A stretch of 64,000 nt of DNA, taken from positions 31,763,222 through 31,827,221 of the forward strand of contig OZ026615.1 in the NCBI GenBank assembly GCA_964020975.1. Direction: 5' to 3'. This document shows, piece after piece, positions 51,449-63,594 of the stretch. This DNA comes from Hermodice carunculata. Its lineage: Eukaryota > Annelida > Polychaeta > Eunicida > Amphinomidae. Each line of letters starts with the position of its first letter. Position 1 is the stretch's first letter. The notes beneath the pieces are model-generated. The model did not search any database, had not been told where the DNA came from, and worked only from the letters and a program-made list of their open reading frames with translations. Position numbers and translations under genes: made by a program.

Positions 51449-51764
51449 TTGTATTTGTGTCTTTTTGTCCAGAACCATTTCATATTGGTCATTGCGCTAT
51501 TCCGCAGTCCGAACTCTTTACTCTCCATAAGCAAACCTGTCTCTGTCTAACCTATACACATATAGAAATACTTACTATTGTCTATATTGCACACGTTCTT
51601 CTGTAGAATTTTGACATAGGCTGTATTAGCCCAAATAAATTAAAGGGTCTTCAGCGGGTAATCACTCAGAAAATGTTTCGGAGCCTATTAATGCGCATGA
51701 ACCTCCCATTTGAAAAGTGAATAATTGATACACAATAATAATTTTGTTGCCTGGCTTTTTAACA

Positions 51765-51765
51765 T

Positions 51766-51824
<59 letters not shown>

Positions 51825-51890
51825 TTTTATTTTATTTTATTTTTCATTTTATTCTATTTTATTTTTCATTTTATTCTATTTCATTTTATT
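51765..51890. repeat. (TTTA)n then TTTTA-type array
   Basis: TTTA units to about 51826, followed by TTTTA/TTTCA/TTCTA variants to 51890. Confidence 0.95.
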
Positions 51891-53364
51891 TGGGGTATCC
51901 GTATTATTCCTCCAACCAAAACTTGACACATGCCCTAACGCATATTACTATGATATAATAAACAGTCATTTACCACAAATTTTTGTTGATCTATTGATAT
52001 TTCGGCCTGAACGTCGTGTGCACAGGCGAGACGTTGTGGGTGACGCAATCTGGAGCTTGTCAGACGGCGACTGACTTTGGAATAGGCCAAATCGAGCTTC
52101 TTTTCTGGTACCTGAAGCCGCGCTTTTCATGGAACACGACTGCAGTGTCAAAATCTGCAGTGTACTCTATGGTGGTTCAAATACATACACCTGTGTTATT
52201 ACATATGCGTACACTGAACGCTTATCGGAGGTAGAATTCCATCCAGGTCGGTTTCATCAGATTGTGGCTCACACATCGAGCTGAGGAGAGCAAATTTAAT
52301 GTACAATGGCCCCCTCTTGTGATGGGAATCACAGCTATTTGTTATATGACAAACTCGGTGTCTGTCCAGGGCATTATTAAGGAATAAATTTGACAAACAT
52401 TTCATTCCATGCGTAGTTGAAGATACTTCAACAAGCAGTAATGTGGGGCTCGTGGCGCGCTGCTTGGAAGAAAAGCATAACTTGCGCTTCACACATTTCG
52501 AACACGCGACGCCCTGCGGTTAGGCACCGCCGACAGAACGACATCCAAGACAGAGATAGTGCGCACACCCAGTTGGCATGGCTGTTGCTGATTACATGGT
52601 GGGCCAGAGGAGCGCGCTTCCCTCTGCTATTTCACCTGAAACCAGTTGCTGATTATACCTGAGCTCAATTGCTAATGGGATGAGATGCATACTAGAAAAT
52701 ACTCATCTAAACATCAGCATCAGAATAAGTTTCCCAGGACAAAGTTGAAGGGCAACTGGTGTCAATAGAAGACGGCATGTTGGCAGTTGCCCCTGCTGAC
52801 AGAGGACACCTGAGACTTGAACAAGCTCGTAATTGCTATAATAAGTTTCACCACATACATCGTGTGTGCAAACTGCATGCAGTCGCTTACTTGTACTAAT
52901 CTTGATCTAGCTGTATATTGGCTTTAAGAACGCATATTATTATTGTCTTCTGACTTGGTGACACATCGTTCTGTTCACCGGCAAGTTATGAAAAGAAAAC
53001 CGCGATACATGCATGGCTTCCGTAAAAGTTTGTCCTTCGCCATGCTGAAATACACCACTTTCAACATGACAAATTAAAGACAACTACCAAAATACAAGTG
53101 TATTGAGTCAAACGTATTACTATAGCAGACAATGTTGGATTTACGTTGAGTTGACGTCAGTGACCTGGCACGGCCATGAAGCGGACCCTTTTTTCCTTTT
53201 TAGCTTGCATGAGTATTTTCAAATCGTGTTTCATGGGAAATCCGTTTTCCTTGTGGGTGTAAGTAGGACCATTAGGAGAACATTCCCATGTCTGACAGTG
53301 ACGTTGTGTTTCTTGTAATTGTATGAGCAATTAACTTTATTAAATGGTGTCTCCTAATGTCTGA

Positions 53365-53402
53365 CCACGGAGGTATTATACAGATGTATAATACCTCCAT
53401 GG
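53365..53402. repeat. 38-base near-perfect hairpin
   Basis: CCACGGAGGTATTATACA and TGTATAATACCTCCATGG pair over 18 bp with one mismatch around a 2-base centre (GA). Probably the residue of a palindromic MITE. Confidence 0.85.
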
Positions 53403-53582
53403 TTTGACGTAAGGTGTTGATATTGTATATAACAGTTCTCTGTAAGGACCAGACAGGAATTGTACACAGGAGTCCTGGATTCCCAAGGTCAACGGATAAC
53501 TTCGTTTAAGTTGGTATCTGGACCATAGTTGAAGAACTAAAGCCATATTGAGACAGGACATTGGTATTGAATACAATGATGG

Positions 53583-54107
53583 TTAGTTATAAGAGTTTGG
53601 TGGCAGTAATTGCCACGGTGTGGGCATACTGACGGAAACAGAGTGGTGGCGCTGATATTTCTGGACATGAAGGCGACTTAATTTAAACACTAAGACGAGG
53701 ATGATGATTTCAGGCACAGCGGGTATTTGGGGAATATGGGTAACTTTTTTCTGGAAAAAAGTCGTTATATTTGCAAGATCAACACATTTTGCCTGCCCTG
53801 TTTGATACGGTAATCTGCCCGCACATACGGGTATTTTGTCATGGAGCTTTACGGGATGCAGCATCAACGTAGCTGATATGAATGTGTCGGATAGCTCATT
53901 TCCAAGATTATTACATACAGGCACACTCTGACAGAACCACAAAATATACTGGCAACGATTACAAGTACATACAGACGAGGTCAGCGCAGGCTTGTCTGTG
54001 AACCGCATTCGGTTGACCTTTTTTTTCAGAGGACAAAGTACAGGGGCATCTTGCGAAAGCCATTTCCATATCTGGCAACAAAATGTTGGTCGTATTTCAG
54101 TGGTCAC
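53583..54107 (-). CDS. Unassigned 174-residue open frame
   Basis: One of the longest non-repetitive frames outside the FAM181-like gene. It has a Cys cluster (SVCTCNRCQYILWFCQSVPVC) but no motif I can name and no recognisable splice or promoter context. In AT-rich DNA a frame of 525 bases is uncommon but not impossible by chance. It is listed so that it can be tested, not as an established gene. Confidence 0.15.
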   Translation of the reverse strand: MTTEIRPTFCCQIWKWLSQDAPVLCPLKKKVNRMRFTDKPALTSSVCTCNRCQYILWFCQSVPVCNNLGNELSDTFISATLMLHPVKLHDKIPVCAGRLPYQTGQAKCVDLANITTFFQKKVTHIPQIPAVPEIIILVLVFKLSRLHVQKYQRHHSVSVSMPTPWQLLPPNSYN

Positions 54108-54773
54108 GCATAGCTCAACCAGAACTGCCCACTCTCATAGCATACAGTGGACCCATGAACAGCTTCCAGAATAAAGATCATACCCCTTGTAAATTGCAAT
54201 ATCAAATACTTGCCTCGTGACCTATTTTTTGTCATTGAAGATAATACGTTACACATGTCCTGTGTATGCGTTTTGTTTATCACACAAAGTCAGATGTCAC
54301 TCTACACAGCCACCACTGTACCATAACCAAAAACTCAAAACAAAACAAAAAACAAAAAAAACTCAAAAAAAAAAAAAACAAACAAACCCCTGGTAGTTTG
54401 AGTTTTTAGTTCATTTGGCTCATCAGTCAACTGAGCGGAGGGGACGGTCAGTCGTCCATCCGTAAGTACATCCACAATAAACACTTTGGAATTCGTTTCC
54501 AAACCGTTATCCAGATCCATTTCAAAATTTGTGAGGATCTACCTTGGGTGGGTGTCAACTGGGTTTCTTAAAATGGTAACCCTTCACTGATTTTGGACTT
54601 TCAACTATTTTTTGTTCATTTTTGGTAAAATCTTTAAAAGTCTACGAAACTGCCAACCAATTGCTTCAAAATTGCATGGGGACACCTCCAGGGGCCCCTA
54701 AATTCTAATTTTTCAGCAGGTGGTGCTGCAATTTTTCGATTTTTAAAATAGTTTTTGTGTGTTTTCGCTATTT

Positions 54774-54814
54774 ATGTCTGTGTGCCAACACAGACATATT
54801 GTTTTTCTAGGAAT

Positions 54815-54874
<60 letters not shown>

Positions 54875-55804
54875 TCACATTTGTCCCACATTTCATTTGA
54901 AAAGTATTACATGTAGAAACTCCAAACTTTGGCACAATTATACTTCTGTGGATAAAGTCTGGCCTTTTTATAATGAGAGGTCATGCTTTTGAAAATTATG
55001 CAAATGAGGGCTAATAAAAGTTTTCAGTCTTCAATATCTTATATACTATAGTAGATGTGGTTCCGAATGTGTAGGAGTTTGATCATAGCAAGGTAAAGGT
55101 CATCTCAAATGTCAAGGTCATGTGAAGGTCAAAGGTCATGTCTAGATCAAAAGTCAATTTTAAGCCAAAATGCCATTTTTGAGGTCAAGGTTCATTTCAG
55201 GTAGAGGTCATCTCAAGGTCAAAGGTCATTTAAAGGTCAAAGGCCACTTTCGATGGTGGCTTTCTTCTAGCCATAACTTGGTCAATCTTTATCCAATTTT
55301 GATCATGTTGGGCTCAAATTGTAACTATTCTAGCACTGCACATTTTTAAAACTATATGTGGCCTCTAAAGGTCAAAGGTCAAGGTCATTTGGCCCTTTAA
55401 AAGTTTCATCCAGTCATTACTTGGCCAATTTCCATCCAATTCTAATCATGTTGGACTCAAATTGTAGATATTGCATCACTGCCTATTTTTATAAGAATGT
55501 GTAACCTCAAAAGGGCAAAGGCCAAGGTCATTTGGCCCTTTGAAAGTTTCATCTTGCCATAACTTGGTCAATTTTCATCCGATTTGATTCATGTTGGGTT
55601 TAAATTGTGGGTATTGTAACACTGCGCAATTTACATGTGACCTGTAAAGGTTAAAGTTCAAGGTCATTCGGACTTTGAATTTTGCATGCAGCCATAAGCT
55701 TAATGTAATGTGAAGTACCAAAGGATAAAAGTTATAGCATTTAATATTTACAACTTTTGATGACACACAGACAGATTTGCTTTGAAGCAAATCTTCTTTT
55801 CTAG
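54774..55804 (+). mobile_element. Helitron-like non-autonomous repeat, copy D (both ends present)
   Basis: Same orientation, order and nearly the same length as copy C (1031 versus 1029 bp). It starts with the stem-loop ATGTCTGTGT-GCCA-ACACAGACAT at 54774-54797, then a long TTTC array, the half-site block at 55086-55252, and units of about 140 bp beginning at AGCCATAACTTGGTCAAT (55269), TCATTACTTGGCC (about 55414), GCCATAACTTGG (55556) and GCCATAAGC (about 55691). The end has CACACAGACAGATTTGCTTT, pairing with AAGCAAATCT as a perfect hairpin, and CTAG at 55801-55804 followed by T. The half-site block has perfect AGGTCAAAGGTCA words at about 55126 and 55216, with a third at about 55371. Non-coding. 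Confidence 0.75.
54816..54876. repeat. (TTTC)n microsatellite in copy D
   Basis: Fifteen TTTC units at the position where copy C has about four, showing slippage after insertion. Confidence 0.97.
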
Positions 55805-57647
55805 TTTCGTGTTCTTTTCGTAAACCGTCCTTCAGATAATGCTAAAATTTACCTTGTGGAAGGCCCAAACAAGGCTGTTTACTACGTGGTGATGTTACGA
55901 ATCACTGAATAACGAACTTTACCATCAGCGTACTGATCGATTAATGCATACATTCGTATTCTTACAATGCATGTCAATACGGATTGCAATGGTAATTTAC
56001 ATCTTCGAGTTCTTATCCAAATCATTAGTCAGATCCGGGAAATGTTATAAAATAGCAGATTCCTGGTCAGATTTACTTCAAACTTAGTGGGGATGTGCCT
56101 TGGGTGAATTTCGATCGAGTTTCTTCAAATGGTAACGCTCCGGTGATTTTTTTATTGTTTCGTTTTACCTATTTGTTTATTTGTTATTTTTTACTTTATT
56201 TATTTATTTGTTTGTTTGTTTGTTTAGTTAGTTAATTAGTTATTATTTATTCATTTATTCATTCATTCATTTATTTATTTATTTTTCCTCAAACGTGGTG
56301 GTAAAGGTCAAACTTATTTATTTACAGTTTGGTAATAGTGGATCCCTATAACTTTTCATTTAGAAATGAGGACCCCTGAGCTGCGTGAATGAAGAATGAT
56401 ATTGCAAACAGTGATTGTGGTCTTAAACAAAAGTGACCCTGATATCATTCCAAATAGCACAGGCCAACTTCAGTCTGCGCATCCAAGGTCAGCTGAGCAC
56501 AGGACAGATCCTCTTGTTTAAGGTATGTCATAACTTTGAGTCTTGACATGATATTTGTGACAAGTAGTGCAACTGCTGTTTTTCCCCACATTGCACTGTT
56601 AATGCATTTATTCTAAATTTGTGCAAAGCATAAGTTAGGCTTGGTTAACGTTTGAAATCTTTTTCCGTAGACTTTCAGAATTATTCTCAAAATTTGGCTG
56701 TAATGCGTTGACGTAATATTGACGACATGAAAAAGTGACGATGCATTTCATATGAGCTCTGCATTTTTATCGTGTACATCGTCTGCCTTTTTGAAATTTT
56801 GGTGCAGAATTTAACTTGTTTTGAGTTTTTACAGATGTAGGTCTATTGCTCAATTTTATAATTAAGAAACTGATTTTTCATCTACACATGTTCCCCCGCC
56901 TCCGAGAAAAACAACATTCGAAAGTAAGATATATGCTGTGCTTGACCAATTTCAAGTGTGTTGCTCGTTTTTTTCCACTCACATGATGATGTTTATGTAA
57001 AGCTATTAAAGAATTAAACAAAAATGACAAAATATGCCGTAGTATTTGACCTATAATTATTAAAAGTGTGTATGCATGTGTCGCGGTGTTTGGTCAGTTG
57101 TTAAATAAATTCTCGGAGCTTAAATGCTGTAAGACACTTATACTTTTCAAACCATAAGATAACTGCTACAACCCCCTGCAAATACAGGTAACAGTGTTAA
57201 CATTTTGGTACCGTTTACCTTGGGTGGCAAGGTTGCGTTTTTGATTGTTCTTCATGGATGTTTGATATCATGCATGGCTGCACATTATAGATGTGAACAG
57301 TGGATTGAACTGCTCGATGCTCATTTACGAGTAGTGTTCCTCGGTTGAAGTGGACTGTTTGGGCTGATGTGATTTTTTTTAAGCTGGTTATGTGGCTTTA
57401 TGACAACAACATAGGCCTACTTTGATATGGTAGTTTTTTTTTTTTTTTTTTTTTGATTGTGGAAAATATTTTGGTGCATTACCCATTGTTGGATGTGGTT
57501 ATACTGATAATTGGACCGAAACGTTAGTGTGGTTGATAAATAACGACTAAGAATGCGTGACGAAATTTAAGTACCCTACAAAATTCGCAAGACCATAACT
57601 AATACATGAAAAAGTCAGAGTTATTACTGTCTCCGGCACTTATTTCA
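55805..57647. other. Stretch without a recognisable gene
   Basis: A degenerate TTTA/TTTG tract lies at about 56170-56290 and a T20 run near 57434. No supported coding frame. Confidence 0.4.
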
Positions 57648-57863
57648 ACTCTTTCAGTGCCAACTGCGACTGAAGTCGAACTACATAGAAGCAACTGCTT
57701 TATGATCAGGGTGCCAGACTTAGGCTCCTTGTAAAAAAGGCCTTTCATTCATGTGTTAGCACGACTGTACTTGCATAGAAATATGATAGTCCAGGTCAAT
57801 TGCTTTGCCAAAGCGCACCGAGGACAGCTGTCGACTCAATCCAAAATGTGGCACTGAAAGAGT
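57648..57863. mobile_element. Short TIR element (MITE), copy 2
   Basis: ACTCTTTCAGTGCC at the left and GGCACTGAAAGAGT at the right. The inside (GCGACTGAAGTCGAAC, GACAGCTGTCGACTCA) matches copy 1 at 15967-16174 in reverse orientation, about 42 kb away. Confidence 0.7.
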
Positions 57864-58011
57864 TAAAGCTCACATGGTGCATGCACATTTTAAAATGAAT
57901 CTTACATATGGAAACTAATAGTTTTCGAAGTTGTCAGTAAAGTATGCTGTTATAATGTTATTAGGAAAAAAAGGTTAGAGAATACAAATATTATCAGTAT
58001 GCGACATGCTC

Positions 58012-58013
<2 letters not shown>

Positions 58014-58069
<56 letters not shown>

Positions 58070-58083
58070 CATCATCATCATCA

Positions 58084-58178
<95 letters not shown>
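58014..58178. repeat. (ATT)n microsatellite with an (ATC)n island
   Basis: ATT trinucleotides with a short run of ATC/TCA units at 58068-58087. Confidence 0.97.
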
Positions 58179-61100
58179 GGATTCGGGACGCTAAAGTGCA
58201 TGGTTGTGGTTTCAGTGATAAAATTTGGTGTATTCATGGACAAATCAAAATATTAAAGTTGTGCCGGAATATAACGGTCGTGAACAAAGGGCCACTTCGT
58301 TGGCATCCACGAGCCATCATGCACTTGGATAGGTGTATTAGTAAAAATAAGCTGTTTGTTAAACCTAAATATGGGAATATTTTTTACGTTTATGACACTC
58401 TTGCTGACCAAGATGGCAATAACTAGGACGAAGACCATCCCAATGACTAATATTTCTCTGATATTTCCAATACACGGGATTAAAATAAAGATGTCAGCAC
58501 TGAGCATGTCTTATCTCTGACAAACACACATTTTACATTTGGCATCAGTATTATATATTTGCGGAGACACGGTTTACCTATATAAGTCACGCGTCAGCGT
58601 CAGCAAATTCCTGTCAACCGATGAAATGAAATACCCTGCTTTTTCATCGGTAAGTTATTACCATGAAATCCATTTGTGGGAGGTATACATAGGTTACATG
58701 CCATTTTATCAAATGTAGCTGCATGGCGTTACAACAATTTGATCGAGGGTGTGTTTGATTACATACTGCTGATAAGGAACTTTGTGAAGTATCCAAGAAA
58801 TGATACTATATGCATAATTCAAGCAATACACTTTTGAGCGCAACCAAAAACTTTTAAAAGATAATATCTATAGTTTATTTTAACGATCGTTTTTGCTACA
58901 TACATGTACATGAATCTGTGTACCCAAAATAAGTCTGTGCAGCAAAAGGATTCTCCTATATGCTTATGATTGAACTGGTAGCAAGTTGATCTGAAGGACG
59001 TAAGAAGAGAGAGAAAAAAATCTTATGTCCAGAAATTAGACCCTCTTGTTGGCCTGAAGACATGCAAGACACACAGGTAGATCTCGCTGATGAGCTGGGT
59101 ACATGTGCGCCGATACCCACCGTGTAGGAATGGAGATAGTGAAATGTCACACCTTTTTTCACCGGGGTTCCTTGGAAGTGTTATCGCGGTTTCTAAGACG
59201 GGAAATACACAGGTGAAAGGCCCAGTGACCATCACCAAGGGCACACAGTTGGCATCCAGAAGAATTTCGACCCATAGATGAAAGTGATGGCACTTAATGC
59301 ATGTGCGCCCTATCGTGTCATAGTCCCCCGCCCACCCTTCACCGGGCCGAGGATCAGCAGCGGAGACCAGGACATTTGGAGACAGTTTCACACCAAGATG
59401 TGAGGTATATGCGTCCCACTCACTGTTTCTCAACATTAATTAATGCTGACTGGTCTCTCATTCAGACACCTTTGGGTGGTCTTTCTTCCTGAGTTACTTT
59501 TCGATCATATTTCCACATACGTACCTCCAAATTGAAACGCCCAGACCGCCTGCTCGAACAGTTCAGATATTCTAATTATTACAGCTTTATCATATTGGAA
59601 GGCGAGCGGGTGTGGAGGCAAGTGATAGATGACAGGATCTAAGTGTATGGGTCGTCGGGTCTGATGAAATAAATGACTTATGGGATGAAAGCGATACTTC
59701 TAGATATACATCCGTTCTGTCGGTCGGAGAGTCTAGAAGATGCAGAACGGGTCTGTTCTTTTAAGCAACACCGATAGAATCCAAAATATTATCTGAAATA
59801 ATCTTCTAGAGACGCAAATCAAGTGAAATGTACCCAACTATAATGAAGAGTTTGCTAAAGGTATTAATATTTGGTGATATGTGAGAGGAGTAAACGTTTG
59901 TTTATCTCTTTGTATGATCTAGGCCCCTGGGTCGACAACGAACACGCGTCGTGGAGGAGTAGGGGGAATGGGAAGATTTGAAATAGCTGTGTACAGTCAG
60001 GGGTATCTCTGGGAGACCGCCATCGCTCCCAAAACCGCCTTCTTTCTGCTCCACATAACATGTCAGTTGAGTCGCTTTCTGACATAACTGCCTTTATGTC
60101 AACATGCTGCCCAACCATCAGCATCATTTATGCTGTCAAGACTCCTTTGGAAAGAATGACAATTGGACCTCCTGCCCCCTTCAATTGAGTCGACGAGCGT
60201 AACATTAGCGCTCAATGATATGACCAGTAGTTTTTCTCTGTTCGCAAATTTTTCTCTCAATAGATCGCCTCTCCATGGTTTCCGTCATGAAATTCCCATT
60301 AATTTCAACCCTCTTCGATTTGTATTCAACTTGAAAGATCTACATATCAAATATAACGTTGCTTTGTGCTAACATTGGACCAAGAACTTGACTACATACT
60401 TGCAATTGGCTACTTTTTGGGTGATTATTAAACAGCCTCTTTCTTCATACGATTGATAGGCCAATTCTGATTATAAAGAAACGGATGTTTCCTTTTCATC
60501 TGTGGATCATTCTTACCTGTGCAGTTCAAGTATTGCCAAACACTCCCCTCACTTCTGGAGAAGGGCCAACACAAGACAGGATAATCGCGTTGCCCAGGTG
60601 CGTATAACTTTTGATCAGAATATGCATGTAGTGGCTAGTCTTATTAAGTCCTGTTTAGAAAGTTGAACCAAAGAGCTCAGCATGAAAATAAATTGAGTCG
60701 TTGATGAGGACTCGCATTAGCAAGAGCAGACAGCACCAGGGCAACCGACAGTGGACGATTTAAGACTTTGAAAGAACAGTTGAGACATTAATTGCGGAAG
60801 AGCCATTTGGACAGTAAAGCGCGGAGGATACAGATCCACCAACACTGCGTAGTTCGCAACTTGATGTTCTCTGCCTGTATTTCAAGGAAATCTGGACCAT
60901 TTCAGTTGGTCTCTTAACGGTATGCTTTTGGAACTTTCGCCATGTCGTTCATGGGACATAAAGAATTTAAAACCAATTTTTACTAAGGTCTTGGCACGGC
61001 AATAATGTGCACCACATGCAGCTTGCCGATATAGTTATGCCACGCGTTTATTCAGTTGTTCAAAGTTTCGCGTGTTTCTTTGCAAAAATAGATCCAATGC

Positions 61101-61437
61101 GATTTTGGACGTTCTATGAGTTATGCGCACATCTGTTATGTCTCGATCAAGTGCCTGACAACTTCTAATCACTTTGGCTTCATTCTGTTACAAATCTAGC
61201 CTTAGTATTTTACCAGCTCAAAATGTGTGCTAAATTATGAATATGAAAATAAGTGGGAAGGTTAAGAGTCAATGCACAGTGCGCACCAAGCTGTAAAAAC
61301 GGAGTAAAATCAAGCCGATCTTTAATGTCGATGTTTATCTTTCATTTTCTGTAAATCGGCATGTTTGAGATAACAGACGATCCTAAGTCATTCTGGAGAA
61401 GCGCTAAACATTCTCACCAATTATCTTAAACATCTGA
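58179..61437. other. Upstream region of the FAM181-like gene
   Basis: No second gene recognised. A minus-strand frame at 59023-59436 (137 residues) lies in a GC-richer patch but resembles nothing I know. A good splice-donor word (CCCAG before GTGCGT) ends at 60597 and could close a 5' non-coding exon that joins the acceptor at 61445. Other donors (for example GTATGC near 60919) are also possible, so the first exon is not determined. Confidence 0.35.
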
Positions 61438-61445
61438 TCTTACAG
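61430..61445 (+). promoter_or_regulatory. Likely splice acceptor before the FAM181-like start codon
   Basis: ACATCTGATCTTACAG ends three bases before the ATG. The reading frame remains open upstream only to a TAA at 61371-61373, and no better start lies between. So the coding exon probably begins at 61446 and the start codon is the one chosen. Confidence 0.5.
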
Positions 61446-61448
61446 GAG

Positions 61449-62585
61449 ATGGTAGCTGATGACGATACGACTGCAATCGAGACGGAGAGACCACGTGGGG
61501 ACAACTCTCAGGAGAAGCCAATCACGGGATCAGCGCCCCATCTGGCTGTGCCTGGAGAGACTCCTAAAGTGGTAGTCGGCAAACCACAAAGCGGAGAGGA
61601 GCACGTAACGCTATTACTCAACTTTGTAAATGTAGCCACTACCGATATCAAGGCAGCACTCGACAAATCAGCACCGTGCAAAAGATCTGTCGATCATCGC
61701 AAGTATTTACAGAAGCAGCTGAAACGCTACTCAAATTTTCAGTTCCAAAGTACGTCCGTCAAAGAGGTGGTCAACAACTGCACCAGTGTTGAAAGTTCAC
61801 CAGTAGCACCGACACTGGGCCAAGGTAACACTTTGGTCGGTTTGAGCTGCTCACCGTTTGCTGGGGTGCCGTTCTACAGGACAATGGCCTCGTGCCCAAA
61901 TTATGTGGCCAAGGCAGGGCAGCCACCTAAAGAGGAACGAGACAAAAGTTTGGAGAAAGAAGGCCCGGAGGAGGTAGGTCAGGGTATGAACTTGGACAGA
62001 GAAAAGGGTGAACAAAACAAAAACGCCGTGCCTTTGCGACAGCGTCAACTGCCTGCTTCCTTTTGGCAGGAACCGAACCGTCCTACCGTATATACACAGC
62101 ACCCTGCTATACTGCAAGCCTATGCTAGCATGGCTGCTGGCTTGAAGCCCTATGCTTATAAAGACTTGTATGCAGCGTACGCCTGTACAGGTGGGAGTCT
62201 TACTTTACCTACTGATGGGCGATTACCTGGTGCAAATGCTGCCTCTGCAGCCGATTATCTGTATCAAACATATGGACAAAAGTATCATACTGATCAGACA
62301 TTACCGTATCCCTATCCGTGGAATCTAAACCCTGTGCCGACAGCTGACAAAACCGTACACTCAGCGGTACCATCACATCTTCATAGCTATAGACAAGCTG
62401 CTTTATATTTAAGGCCACCCATAAGTGTTGGTTCTGGTTCTAATGGAACATGTACATCTTTCTGGGATTCGTTCAACATAACGCACCATCCAAACCATAG
62501 ACACCAACCGATCTGGAGGCCAATTCCTACGAAAAGCGCTTCCTCGTTTGCGACACGATACCACCCTTTTGCGGACGTACACTGA
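61449..62585 (+). CDS. FAM181-like protein, putative TEAD-binding factor
   Basis: 378 residues in one exon. Residues 52-96 (HVTLLLNFVNVATTDIKAAL, then LDKSAPCKRSVDHRKYLQKQ and LKRYSN) match the conserved N-terminal block of vertebrate FAM181A/B (NIKLALDK...KRKVNHRKYLQKQIKR). Residues 193-209 (AVPLRQRQLPASFWQEP) match its second block and also the TEAD-binding omega loop of YAP (VPMRLRKLPDSFF). In that alignment Leu196, Arg199, Leu201, Ser204, Phe205 and Trp206 stand for YAP Met86, Arg89, Leu91, Ser94, Phe95 and Phe96. Vertebrate FAM181 proteins have been shown to bind TEAD, so a nuclear role in TEAD-dependent transcription is inferred. The linker 150-192 is charged and probably disordered; 215-290 is rich in Tyr and Ala. 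The start context GAGATGG is favourable. The gene appears intact, with no frameshift. Orthology to FAM181A or B separately cannot be decided. Confidence 0.85.
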   Translation: MVADDDTTAIETERPRGDNSQEKPITGSAPHLAVPGETPKVVVGKPQSGEEHVTLLLNFVNVATTDIKAALDKSAPCKRSVDHRKYLQKQLKRYSNFQFQSTSVKEVVNNCTSVESSPVAPTLGQGNTLVGLSCSPFAGVPFYRTMASCPNYVAKAGQPPKEERDKSLEKEGPEEVGQGMNLDREKGEQNKNAVPLRQRQLPASFWQEPNRPTVYTQHPAILQAYASMAAGLKPYAYKDLYAAYACTGGSLTLPTDGRLPGANAASAADYLYQTYGQKYHTDQTLPYPYPWNLNPVPTADKTVHSAVPSHLHSYRQAALYLRPPISVGSGSNGTCTSFWDSFNITHHPNHRHQPIWRPIPTKSASSFATRYHPFADVH

Positions 62586-63502
62586 TTAGATTGAATTCCA
62601 GTCATGCGTGAGGGAAGAGTCGACAGTGACAACATGACAAAAATCTGCCAAATCTTATCATGGACGGTATTTACCTTTGATCGATGCCAGAAGGATATGT
62701 CTAGAATGCACAGACCAGTTACTAGTGACGGCGGCTATGTATTTCGGATCCTGTGGATGCAGGCCTCGATGACAGGCCGGGGGAGTTATGATTTCAACTG
62801 GGAATGCAGACCACCGATAGTCTGTTGAAATCCAACTGAGAGTGCCGGAAAAATGAAAAGCGTTACGGGCCAGTATCGATAAAGACTATTTGCAGAACTC
62901 AATAAAATCATGTTATATTGACAAAACAAACAACTATTATATTTAAAATACCATGTGTTCTGCTGGGCACTGTGAAGATACAGCTATTCACTTGCATAAG
63001 AACTGCAGATTTTGGTCAGTTCCCGTTATGCTTGTGATTTCTGATGGATTTATTTACAAGAAAGAAAGCTTAAAGTACGAAGCATTTCACCGAGACTAAA
63101 AAATATGACTTAAACGTTTCAGCTCAAATGAGCCAGAGAATGGAATGTCGTTTACATATAGTCCTGTGGCAAAGCAGCACTTTTTCACGTTACAGATCTC
63201 AGGTGGGATTGGTGTATTTTAATCTTTCTGGTTTTCAATTGTGCACGTTTCAATGACAATACACACAGATCCCTGCATTTATTGATGTATTCAATTGTTT
63301 CAAGTCTATATTTTCCAGTAACTCCATACTCAAACAAGCATGTCCCGACCATCATTTGTTTTTATTTCTGAGGCATTATTACTGTATGAATAATGGTAAT
63401 GTGGGAATAACGTGCAATATGAATATATGTATTACCTGGAAAAGGATGCTTATCAATTTGCGTCAGGCAATTAATAGTTTATATATCAACTGTGTCAATG
63501 AA

Positions 63503-63503
<1 letters not shown>
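62586..63503 (+). other. 3' UTR and downstream flank of the FAM181-like gene
   Basis: A short frame at 62604-62828 lies in the presumed 3' UTR and resembles nothing. Beyond the polyadenylation signal at 62901 no further feature was seen. Confidence 0.4.
62901..62906 (+). terminator. Polyadenylation signal AATAAA
   Basis: AATAAA 316 bases after the stop codon, followed within 30 bases by a T-rich stretch. It is the first canonical signal downstream of the coding sequence. A second AATAAA lies at 63786-63791. Confidence 0.5.

Positions 63504-63587
<84 letters not shown>
63504..63587. repeat. (TA)n(TG)n compound microsatellite
   Basis: About 23 TA units followed directly by about 18 TG units. 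Confidence 0.97.

Positions 63588-63594
<7 letters not shown>

Larger units (their letters stand above)
51449..54773. other. No recognised gene
   Basis: Contains the TTTA array, a 38-base hairpin (53365-53402) and a 174-residue minus-strand frame listed separately. The segment 52000-52650 is richer in GC but its frames on both strands lack known motifs. Confidence 0.4.

Noticed and set aside
53011-53028. ATGGCTTCCGTAAAA as a partial copy of the 43169 MITE end
   Set aside because: Only about ten bases agree with the terminus and no partner end lies nearby.
59023-59436. 137-residue minus-strand frame in a GC-richer patch
   Set aside because: No recognised motif and no flanking splice signals of note; kept only as a remark in the upstream region.
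61851-62117. Minus-strand frame opposite the FAM181-like gene
   Set aside because: Antisense shadow of a well-supported coding sequence.
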